From the NCBI GenBank assembly GCA_964558395.1, contig CAZLDS010000034.1, positions 1 through 29,431 of the forward strand: a stretch of DNA of 29,431 nucleotides, read 5' to 3'. Made by a program: the position numbers and the translations under genes. The notes under the pieces are model-generated. The model saw only the letters and a program-made list of their open reading frames with translations, did not search any database and was not told the origin of the DNA. Source of the DNA: CSP1-5 sp964558395 (GTDB taxonomy: Bacteria > Methylomirabilota > Methylomirabilia > Methylomirabilales > CSP1-5). This document shows, one piece after another, positions 1 to 5,731 of the stretch (position 1 is the stretch's first letter; each line of letters opens with the position of its first letter).

Positions 1-1205
1 TCGTCTCCCGCAAAGGGATCGTGTACCCAGACCTCGACCCCAAAACTTTCCAGTTCGTGCGCCAACTCCACCGCCCGGCTGTTGCGGACATCCCGCACAT
101 CCTGCTTGAAAGTGACACCCAACACCAAGACCCGGGCGCCGTGCACAGTCTTTCCGGCCTTGATCAAGAGCTTCACGGTCTCCTGTGCCACATACACGCC
201 CATGGAATCATTGATCCGCCGTCCAGCCAGGATGACATCGGGATGGTAGCCAATCTCCTGAGCCTTGTGAGTCAGATAGTAGGGATCTACCGGGATGCAA
301 TGGCCACCCACCAAGCCAGGATCGAACGGCAAAAAGTTCCACTTGGTGCGCGCTGCCTTGAGCACCTCGTGCGTGTCAACCCCCAGGCGGTGGAAAAGCA
401 TAGCCAGCTCGTTCATTAGGGCAATATTGAGATCCCGTTGGATATTCTCAATGACCTTGGCCGCCTCGGCAGTTCGAATATCGGGAGCCTTGTAGACCCC
501 GGCCTTTACGATCAAGCCATAGGTCTCTGCCACCACGCCGGTGGTCTCCACATCCTGGGATGCGACCACCTTCGCTATCGTCCCTAACGTGCGCTCGGGG
601 TCTCCCGGATTGATCCGTTCGGGAGAATACCCTACCTTAAAATGTTTCCCAGCCTTCAGTCCCGATTCCTGTTCGAGGATGGGCACGCACACTTCTTCCG
701 TGCAACCAGGATAGACAGTTGATTCATACACAATAATTGGTGGCCGGTTAGCAGTGGATAGTGTCTGGTGGATGGTGGTTGGTGGATCGTGGCTGGCGCC
801 CGGTTGTCGGTCATCGACCTTTGGTTGTCGATGTTTGGCCTTCAGGATACGACCAAGTAAGCGGCTAGAGTTAATAAGGTGCGAGAGGTCCGGACGTTTT
901 GCGCGGTCTACCGGGGTTGGAACAGTGACAATAAGGAAATCGGCCTGTCGGAGTGTGTCGGGATCAGTCGACAGAAGGAGCTGGGGCGCCTTGAGGTCCT
1001 CCGGTGGGACGTCCCCGGTCCGATCGAACCCTTCGTGGAGCTCGCGAATACGATCGTGATTGATGTCAAACCCGATGGTCGGAATCACCCTGCCGAAGGC
1101 AGTAGCCAGCGACAAGCCGACATAACCGAGTCCGATCACGCCGATACATTCGACGGGGAGAGGGTTTGTCGGGTTCGTTGGGTTCGTTGGGTCTGTTGAA
1201 TTCAT
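1..1205 (-). CDS. UDP-N-acetylhexosamine 6-dehydrogenase, TviB/WbpA type (3' end cut by window edge)
   Basis: NAD-dependent enzyme that oxidises C6 of a UDP-sugar to the uronic acid for polysaccharide synthesis. From the ATG at 1205 the frame stays open to base 1 (about 401 codons), so the C-terminus is missing. A Rossmann motif GLGYVGL lies near residues 25-31, the family stretch YESTVYPGCTEE near 155, and the catalytic cysteine in GGHCIPVDP at about residue 303. The YESTVYPGCTEE and YSPERINPGD signatures fit the UDP-GlcNAc/GalNAc/ManNAc dehydrogenase branch better than UDP-glucose dehydrogenase; this is a family-level inference. Two oddities: an N-terminal TNP-TNP-TNP run encoded by a degenerate tandem repeat, and about 30 extra low-complexity residues (about 124-154) before the central domain. 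It is last in the polysaccharide gene run, downstream of the HEPN-MNT pair. Confidence 0.9.
   Translation of the reverse strand, partial: MNSTDPTNPTNPTNPLPVECIGVIGLGYVGLSLATAFGRVIPTIGFDINHDRIRELHEGFDRTGDVPPEDLKAPQLLLSTDPDTLRQADFLIVTVPTPVDRAKRPDLSHLINSSRLLGRILKAKHRQPKVDDRQPGASHDPPTTIHQTLSTANRPPIIVYESTVYPGCTEEVCVPILEQESGLKAGKHFKVGYSPERINPGDPERTLGTIAKVVASQDVETTGVVAETYGLIVKAGVYKAPDIRTAEAAKVIENIQRDLNIALMNELAMLFHRLGVDTHEVLKAARTKWNFLPFDPGLVGGHCIPVDPYYLTHKAQEIGYHPDVILAGRRINDSMGVYVAQETVKLLIKAGKTVHGARVLVLGVTFKQDVRDVRNSRAVELAHELESFGVEVWVHDPFAGD
744..834. repeat. Short-period degenerate repeat inserted in frame in the nucleotide sugar dehydrogenase
   Basis: On the plus strand this stretch is built from near-tandem variants of GTGGATNGTG/GGTTGGTGG followed by two GGTTGTCG units. 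It encodes a His/Pro/Thr/Asn-rich tract of about 30 residues between the first Rossmann domain and the conserved YESTVYPGC strand, where family members normally have only a short linker. The reading frame is kept. The same flavour of sequence recurs between genes in this window, for example GTGGATCGTG near 4827. Confidence 0.6.
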
Positions 1206-1240
1206 TGTCAGACCGCCTGAATACTAGAAAGCCAGAATGC
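1170..1240. repeat. Direct repeat copy 1 beside the HEPN-MNT cassette
   Basis: This holds three near-tandem GGGTTCGTT units and then a 40-base block from 1201 that is about 80% identical, by eye, to 1985-2024. Shared words include TTCATTGTCA, CCTG, CTAGAAAGC and ATGC. The start codon of the nucleotide sugar dehydrogenase lies inside it (1203-1205), so the repeat supplies the protein's TNP-rich N-terminus. Confidence 0.6.
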
Positions 1241-1264
1241 CGGGATCCTCCAGCCGTCCCAGCT

Positions 1265-1609
1265 TCATCCCATCAATGTGATCCCACCAGTCGCCATGCG
1301 CTCGACAGTACCTCGCACTTGGGCTGCTTGTCGCTCGGAATACGTGTGTGGCTCCAGTCCTCGCAGGGCCAGAACGCGCCTCACTAACTGATACGCGTCG
1401 TCACGCGGGGGATCAGAATAGATCACCAGTAGGTCAATATCACTGAACGCTGTCGCTTTTCCCTGTGCCCACGAGCCGAAGAGCACCACGCGCTTCACGG
1501 GCATTACCGCCACCAGCGCAGGCAGGCGTGCCTGCAAAAGCGTGATCAATCCTTCTCGACTATGCCGCGGAGAGAAGATTTTCACAGAACCCGACGATCT
1601 GGTCTGCAT
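1265..1609 (-). CDS. MNT-type nucleotidyltransferase, antitoxin partner of HEPN
   Basis: Minimal nucleotidyltransferase of the MNT/HEPN (type VII) toxin-antitoxin class. In characterised pairs the MNT protein neutralises the HEPN toxin, in some cases by AMPylating it. The signature G-S-x10-D-x-D is intact in GSWAQGKATAFSDIDLLV, giving the two metal-binding aspartates. From the chosen ATG at 1609 the product is 114 residues, typical for the family; an AGAAAGG sequence about ten bases upstream supports this start. An in-frame GTG at 1585 is also possible. The gene overlaps the 3' end of the HEPN gene, so the two are probably co-translated. Its terminus, RGTVERMATGGITLMG, is ordinary for the family. 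Confidence 0.85.
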   Translation of the reverse strand: MQTRSSGSVKIFSPRHSREGLITLLQARLPALVAVMPVKRVVLFGSWAQGKATAFSDIDLLVIYSDPPRDDAYQLVRRVLALRGLEPHTYSERQAAQVRGTVERMATGGITLMG

Positions 1610-1952
1610 AGCCGACCATCCTTTCTGCTTCCGCTCGCGTGTATCGCCGTCGGGGAGAACCTGTCGGGTGGGCATTAGGATACCGGGCCGGGATGTAGGC
1701 CTTATCCAGCTCCAAGCCCATATCCTTCAAATCTTCGCCCACCTTTTGAGACCGACCTAATTCCCCCAGCAGGTCAGCAATGGAATGCCCCCAGGCTTCC
1801 GAGCCGAGCTTTTGAAACACGGCCTTCACGGCTTTTTCAGCGGCCTGATGAGCCGAAAAGCACGCCCAGTCGTGAAACCCGGCTGTAAGATCATGGTGAG
1901 CATGCTCAAGATCTCCCTGAGCCTGGTCCATCCAGTCGGCACTCCGTTCCAT
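1560..1952 (-). CDS. HEPN-domain protein, toxin partner of MNT
   Basis: A 130-residue all-helical HEPN-domain protein. In established HEPN-MNT modules it is an RNase-like toxin. Visible family features are the helix with QAAEKAVKAVFQKLG, the WGHSIADLL segment and LDKAYIPARYPNAH. The last contains an R-x4-H spacing (RYPNAH) compatible with the HEPN catalytic motif, so the toxin is plausibly active; this is inference. It is upstream of and overlaps the MNT gene. The pair sits in a polysaccharide gene run and is bracketed by direct repeats, suggesting a cassette inserted between the epimerase and dehydrogenase genes. Confidence 0.85.
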   Translation of the reverse strand: MERSADWMDQAQGDLEHAHHDLTAGFHDWACFSAHQAAEKAVKAVFQKLGSEAWGHSIADLLGELGRSQKVGEDLKDMGLELDKAYIPARYPNAHPTGSPRRRYTRAEAERMVGYADQIVGFCENLLSAA

Positions 1953-1954
1953 GA

Positions 1955-2024
1955 TTAGGAATTCATTGGGTTGCTAGGGTTTGGTTCATTGTCAAACTGC
2001 CTGGACGCTAGAAAGCTCGGATGC
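1955..2024. repeat. Direct repeat copy 2 beside the HEPN-MNT cassette
   Basis: The block from 1985 (TTCATTGTCA, CTGCCTGG, CTAGAAAGC, ATGC) matches 1201-1240 in the same orientation at roughly 32 of 40 positions by eye. The preceding ATTGGGTT/AGGGTTTGG stretch resembles the GGGTTCGTT units of copy 1. The tail to about 2042 continues as GCTCGGATGCTCGAATGCTC, a short-period repeat like the one at 5566-5731. Confidence 0.6.
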
Positions 2025-2056
2025 TCGAATGCTCTAGCCTCGTAGCCGATCAACAT

Positions 2057-3064
2057 CTATTCAGAGCCTACCTTGATGGCTTTTGCCCAATCGCGGTTCG
2101 ATAGATACCACTCAACCGCACGCTCGAGCCCATCCTCCCAGGCCGTCTGCGGCTCCCAGCCAAGAAGTTTTCGGGCCTTCGAGAGATCGGCCCACGTGGC
2201 AGGAACGTCAGCCGGATGTCGTGGAAGAGATTGGATCATCGCATCTCGGCCCAGAAGCCTTTGGATCGTCTGGATGATTTGCTGTAACTTTACTGGTCGG
2301 TCGCTTCCCAGGTTGATGATCTCATAGCCCAGGGGTTTGAGGCCCAAGACCGTCCCCCGGGCAATGTCCTCAACATACGTGAAGTCTCGCTCCTGCGTAC
2401 CGTCGCCGTAGAGAATGAGAGGCTCGTTTTCTGCAATCCACTTGACGAACCGAAAGATGCTCATGTCAGGGCGGCCCGCAGGCCCGTAAACCGTGAAGTA
2501 GCGTAAGACCGTCACATCTAGCCCATAGAGATGGTGATACGTGTAACAGAGGGCCTCCGCAGCCTTTTTGGATGCAGCATAAGGAGACAGGGGTTCGTCA
2601 GTATTCGCATCCTCGCGAAAGGGCCGGGGATTTTTCGCCCCATAAAGGCTGGAGGTTGATGCCAGGACAAACTTTTTAATACTTGCTTCCCGGCAAAATT
2701 CCAAGAGGTTTAGGGTTCCTGTCACGTTAGTCCCGTAATAGACCCATGGGTTTTCCAAACTCTGTCGCACGCCGGCACGGGCTGCCAAGTTCATCACCGC
2801 AGAAAATAGGGGTTGGGATTGGGGGGTTCGGGGTTGCTGATCAGTACTAAAGAGCTTCTGGACAGCTGTGCGATCGGTGATGTCCAGCCGATGAAAACCA
2901 AAACGCGGATGAGGCTCAAGCTGCTGGAGGCGCCAGCTTTTCAATCGGGCGTCGTAGGCCTCATTGAGCGTATCGATCCCGATAACGGTGTATCCTTCTT
3001 TGAGAAGAAATTCGCAGGTTTTCCACCCTATAAAGCCAGCGCAGCCTGTCACGAGTATTTTCAT
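2057..3064 (-). CDS. NAD-dependent UDP-glucuronate 4-epimerase-like enzyme (SDR family)
   Basis: Extended short-chain dehydrogenase of about 335 residues. It has an N-terminal GCAGFIG Rossmann motif, the catalytic YAASKK (YxxxK), and the stretch LRYFTVYGPAGRPDM typical of CapI/GAE UDP-glucuronate 4-epimerases, as are ARAGVRQSLENP and HLYGLDVT. The likely role is making UDP-galacturonate, or a related epimer, for an exopolysaccharide. The ATG at 3064 is preferred over upstream codons because it starts MKILVTG, as in the family; no strong ribosome binding site is visible. About eleven extra residues rich in Gln/Pro/Thr (TDQQPRTPQSQPL) precede the AVMNLAARAG strand and are encoded by a G-rich low-complexity stretch at 2801-2845. 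It lies downstream of the UDP-glucuronate decarboxylase, with a pseudogene between them. Confidence 0.9.
   Translation of the reverse strand: MKILVTGCAGFIGWKTCEFLLKEGYTVIGIDTLNEAYDARLKSWRLQQLEPHPRFGFHRLDITDRTAVQKLFSTDQQPRTPQSQPLFSAVMNLAARAGVRQSLENPWVYYGTNVTGTLNLLEFCREASIKKFVLASTSSLYGAKNPRPFREDANTDEPLSPYAASKKAAEALCYTYHHLYGLDVTVLRYFTVYGPAGRPDMSIFRFVKWIAENEPLILYGDGTQERDFTYVEDIARGTVLGLKPLGYEIINLGSDRPVKLQQIIQTIQRLLGRDAMIQSLPRHPADVPATWADLSKARKLLGWEPQTAWEDGLERAVEWYLSNRDWAKAIKVGSE
2801..2845. repeat. Low-complexity in-frame insertion in the epimerase gene
   Basis: The plus strand reads as variants of GGGGTTGGGATT / GGGGGGTTCGGGGTTG, a G/T-rich short-period repeat. It encodes Gln-Pro-Arg-Thr-Pro-Gln-Ser-Gln-Pro-type residues just before a conserved beta strand, where family members normally have a short turn. 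The frame is preserved. Confidence 0.5.
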
Positions 3065-3101
3065 AGGCGTAATTGAGTGAATAAAAGCGAAGTGCAAAGG
3101 G

Positions 3102-3397
3102 TCAAGCGGTAAGGATAAAGGTGGTCATAGAGTTCAAGCAAAATTCGGGATTCTGCGACTGAGCGCATCGCAATTGGTGAAAAAGGGACCGTCGCGCAAT
3201 ATTCAAGAAATGGACAAAGTCTTTTTTGTGCTGGCTGCCCGCCCCCTCGGCTATGTATTGAATAGGGAGAGACCGGCGCTCCGAAGCTGCTCCGCATATG
3301 GATACAACCGTCGACCATCCAACTGATCCGCGATTCGATGGAACTTGGCCACCATTTCGGTGGCCATTTGCGAAATTTCTAAATCCTCGAACCGCCA
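3102..3397 (-). pseudogene. Decayed four-helix-bundle protein (23S rRNA intervening-sequence family)
   Basis: On the minus strand the frame from 3397 reads WRFEDLEISQMA, then VAKFHRIADQLDGRRLYPYAEQL, then GLSLFNT and a stop. In another frame the sequence resumes immediately with IAEGAGSQHKKDFVHFLNIA and RRSLFHQL. These two pieces match, in order, the conserved N-terminal (RFEDLEIWQLA-like) and central (NIAEGxGR..KEFxxFLxIA-like) motifs of the four-helix-bundle/IVP family. A frameshift separates them, there is no clear start codon, and an in-frame stop lies just upstream. It is therefore a remnant. The family is common as stray insertions in environmental genomes and its function is not firmly known. 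Confidence 0.75.
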
Positions 3398-3482
3398 GTG
3401 CGGTCTTCCTCTTCCAGAACTTCTGTTTTGTTATCTTCGTTCCTGGAGCATCACTCCTTGCTCTTTGCTCCTAGCGTCTGGG

Positions 3483-4436
3483 TTACTTAATCAACCCCAG
3501 ACTTTTGAGGGAGACCTGGAAATACGGCACGGTTCGCCTCAGCCCGTCCAGTCGCGATACGCGTGGCTCCCAGCCAAGACACCGTTTTGCCTTGGTGATA
3601 TCTGGTCTACGTACTTTCGGGTCATCCTGAGGCAAAGGATTAAACGTGATTTCGCTGCGACTTCCCGTCACTTCGATTATCTCTCGAGCCATCTGCAGGA
3701 TCGTGACTTCCTCTGGATTACCTAGATTGACTGGTTCGGTTTCTTTGGAAAGCAAGAGTCGATAAATTCCCTCGATCAGATCGGAGACGAAACAAAACGA
3801 TCGGGTCTGTGAACCGCCTCCGTACACGGTTATCGGTTCACCTTTCAAGGCCTGCGTCATGAAATTGGGCAATGCCCGCCCGTCGTCCATGCGCATTCTG
3901 GGACCATAAGTATTGAAGATGCGAGCGATGCGCACCTCGAACTGATGCACATGGTGATAGGCCATGGTGATTGCCTCAGCATAGCGCTTGGCTTCATCAT
4001 AGACGCTTCTCGGACCCACCGGGTTGACGCGGCCCCAATAGGACTCCGGCTGAGGATTCACCTCGGGATCCCCATACACTTCAGAGGTGGAGGCCAACAG
4101 AAATACGGCTCCCTTCGCCTTTGCTAACCCGAGGGCGTGATATGTTCCCATAGCCCCTACTTTCAGCGTGTGGATAGGATGCTCCGCGTAATCTTTGGGA
4201 CTTGCAGGGCTCGCGAAGTGCAAAATGTAATCCAAGGGCCCCTCGACCTCGATGGGCCTCGTCACATCTTGCTGTATAAAGGTAAAGCGCGTTTGAGCCA
4301 TCAAGTGCTCGATATTCATAGATCGTCCCGTCAGAAGCTTATCCAGGCAGAGGACTTCGTGCCCCTTCGCGATCAGAAGATCGCAGAGGTGAGATCCAAG
4401 AAACCCTGCTCCCCCGGTTACCAACGATCTCGCCAT
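3483..4436 (-). CDS. UDP-glucuronate decarboxylase (UDP-xylose synthase)
   Basis: Converts UDP-glucuronate to UDP-xylose using bound NAD; 317 residues, the usual bacterial UXS size. The N-terminal motif is GGAGFLGSH. The family hallmarks HFASPASP, STSEVYGDPEVNPQPESYWG and GPRSVYDEAKRYAE (YxxxK catalytic pair) are intact, followed by RIFNTYGPRMR and the sugar-binding GGGSQTRSFCFVSDLIEG. The ATG at 4436 starts at the natural MARSLVTGG. It lies 27 bases downstream of the helix-hairpin-helix gene and upstream of the epimerase. Its substrate would come from a UDP-glucose dehydrogenase not present in the window, because the dehydrogenase seen here looks specific for UDP-HexNAc. Confidence 0.93.
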   Translation of the reverse strand: MARSLVTGGAGFLGSHLCDLLIAKGHEVLCLDKLLTGRSMNIEHLMAQTRFTFIQQDVTRPIEVEGPLDYILHFASPASPKDYAEHPIHTLKVGAMGTYHALGLAKAKGAVFLLASTSEVYGDPEVNPQPESYWGRVNPVGPRSVYDEAKRYAEAITMAYHHVHQFEVRIARIFNTYGPRMRMDDGRALPNFMTQALKGEPITVYGGGSQTRSFCFVSDLIEGIYRLLLSKETEPVNLGNPEEVTILQMAREIIEVTGSRSEITFNPLPQDDPKVRRPDITKAKRCLGWEPRVSRLDGLRRTVPYFQVSLKSLGLIK

Positions 4437-4463
4437 GTTGATCCAGCCTCCTGGCCTCTTAGC

Positions 4464-4790
4464 CTACCGCTGGTCTTCCACCGTGATGATGTTCTTGTTC
4501 GCCTCCCACGTTTTTTCCCCGATGCCCTTGACTCTCATGATGTCCTCGGGCCTCTGGAACGGGCCAAGCGCTTTCCGATATTCGATGATCCGATCTGCAT
4601 ACGCGGGTCCGACACCTTTCAGCTGCATCAGATCCTCTCGCGAGGCGGTATTGATGTTAATCTTGGCGACTGCCACCTGACCCGTCGCGGGGGGCTCAGA
4701 CAAGTACACCCACACCGGCAGGCCCATCCCAGTGACCAGGAACAGCGAGCACAGAATAACAATAAGCATGCCTGCGATTTTTCTGAACAT
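4464..4790 (-). CDS. Membrane-anchored ComEA-like helix-hairpin-helix protein
   Basis: A 108-residue protein with one N-terminal membrane segment (about residues 5-27, LIVILCSLFLVTGMGLPVWV) and a C-terminal tandem helix-hairpin-helix. The segments ININTASREDLMQLKGVGPA and PEDIMRVKGIGEKTWEANKN are classic ComEA signatures. ComEA proteins bind double-stranded DNA non-specifically outside the inner membrane during DNA uptake. Many short ComEA-like proteins have no shown role, so competence is not implied. The start is fixed by AAGGAGGGG five bases before the ATG at 4790. It sits oddly within a polysaccharide cluster, between a NusG paralogue and UDP-xylose synthase, where it may simply ride the operon. 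Confidence 0.85.
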   Translation of the reverse strand: MFRKIAGMLIVILCSLFLVTGMGLPVWVYLSEPPATGQVAVAKININTASREDLMQLKGVGPAYADRIIEYRKALGPFQRPEDIMRVKGIGEKTWEANKNIITVEDQR

Positions 4791-4802
4791 GGATTCCCCT
4801 CC

Positions 4803-4904
4803 TTGGTGACTAGTAGTCGGTGTCTTGTGGATCGTGATCCATTCCACTGAATGCCCTTGCTCTTCACTAATCACAAGCCACTGGTCACCAATCCCTAATC
4901 CCTG
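4803..4904. repeat. Intergenic short-period repeat tract
   Basis: The spacer between the NusG paralogue and the helix-hairpin-helix gene consists of near-tandem words. At 4805-4835 these are GTGACTAGTAGTCGGTG and GTGGATCGTG. At 4865-4910 they are CACTAATCACAAGCCACTGG, then TCACCAATCCCTAATCCCTG. Read on the minus strand this is a series of GGGATTAGGGATTGGTGACC-type units. It ends abruptly at the strong ribosome binding site of the downstream gene. Confidence 0.55.
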
Positions 4905-5447
4905 TTACCAGTCGAGCGGAACAGCGGTATCGGCGTCGATCTCTACGGACACTGATTTCTGTAGGATGTCGATGGAGACGACGAGACGATGCTTGCTCTT
5001 CTTTCTCACCAGGATTCCGGTCACCCCACCAAGAGGGCCCCGAACCACCCGAACCCACCGGCCCTCGGTCAAATACGGATACGGATCACAGGGCAGCTTC
5101 GTGAGACATATCTCGCGCAACGCTTGGATCTGCTCATTGGGGATGGGGGCCGGGACGCCGCGAAAGTTGACCATACAGACCACCCCGTCCGCGCTCACCA
5201 CATCCCGCTTGCGTGCCAGCGTCGTCCGGGTAAAGATATACCCAGGAAAAAGGGGAAGCCGGACAAGCTTGCGCCGATCCTTCCAACGAGAGAGGACCTC
5301 GCGGACGGGAAGAAAGATCTCGACTCGACGCCTCGCCAGCTGCTCAGCAACCGCTTTCTCGTGCCTGGGGCGCGTATACAACGCGTACCAGCGCTCCTCC
5401 TGCTGGGATGCTAACAAGTTAGAGTGCTGGAAGGCTTCTCTCATCAT
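4905..5447 (-). CDS. NusG-paralogue transcription antiterminator of a polysaccharide operon
   Basis: A 180-residue protein with an N-terminal NGN domain (RWYALYTRPRHEKAVAEQL, then LPLFPGYIF) and a C-terminal KOW domain (GRWVRVVRGPLGGVTGIL). Specialised NusG paralogues such as RfaH and UpxY join RNA polymerase at the start of long capsule/O-antigen operons and suppress termination. Its position as first structural gene of the run fits that role. The ATG at 5447 is followed at once by a second ATG at 5444; neither has a strong ribosome binding site. The first 18 residues are an extension before the NGN domain. No ops/JUMPStart-type element could be recognised upstream. Confidence 0.88.
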   Translation of the reverse strand: MMREAFQHSNLLASQQEERWYALYTRPRHEKAVAEQLARRRVEIFLPVREVLSRWKDRRKLVRLPLFPGYIFTRTTLARKRDVVSADGVVCMVNFRGVPAPIPNEQIQALREICLTKLPCDPYPYLTEGRWVRVVRGPLGGVTGILVRKKSKHRLVVSIDILQKSVSVEIDADTAVPLDW

Positions 5448-5510
5448 ATCTTTAACCGTTTCGAGTGAGTTCCCTTGTTGGCTTATCCGGGCACGCTCAC
5501 GCCCTCTCAG

Positions 5511-5532
5511 TTACAGGGCGAATTCGCTGTAA
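5511..5532. promoter_or_regulatory. Inverted repeat upstream of the NusG paralogue
   Basis: TTACAG and CTGTAA arms flank a CGAATTCG core. Apart from a GG bulge in the left half this is a 10+10 inverted repeat. It lies about 64 bases upstream of the antiterminator start and downstream of the regulator gene, so it could be an operator for that regulator or an RNA hairpin in the leader. No function can be assigned from sequence alone. Confidence 0.4.
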
Positions 5533-5565
5533 CCTCTTGAAAGTAAACGCTCAGATGACCTTCGC

Positions 5566-5731
5566 CGCAAGATTGCTAGGATGCTTGTAGGCTTGAAGGC
5601 CAAAATGCCAGAAAGCTCGGGATACTCACCCTCGGAGTCTCAGAGCTAGCTTTCTCGCTTTCCAGCCTCCTAGCTTTCCAGCTTCCGCTTTTTCGCTGCC
5701 TACCCTCCTAGCTTTCTACCGTTCCACCCTG
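5566..5731. repeat. Long intergenic short-period repeat tract (AGCTTTCTAGC-like words)
   Basis: About 165 bases made of recurring variants of CTAGCTTTC, CCAGCCTCCTAGC, CTTTCCAGCTT and, at the other end, GCTAGGATGC, AGGCTTGAAGGCC and CCAGAAAGCTCGGGAT. The last words match the tails of the direct repeats near 1230 and 2010, so they look like one family. The tract ends at the stop codon of the regulator gene. No open reading frame is supported here. Confidence 0.6.

Noticed and set aside
3061..3318. 85-codon minus-strand frame between the two SDR genes
   Set aside because: It crosses the four-helix-bundle pseudogene in a mixed frame; the recognisable protein pieces are in the other frames.
4137..4850. 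237-codon plus-strand frame
   Set aside because: Antisense to UDP-xylose synthase and the helix-hairpin-helix gene, without motifs.
5448..5510. ops/JUMPStart element for the NusG paralogue
   Set aside because: No GGCGGTAGC-like core was found on the minus strand in the leader.
5566..5731. CRISPR-like array
   Set aside because: Units are 7-12 bases, degenerate and without regular unique spacers; no cas gene nearby.
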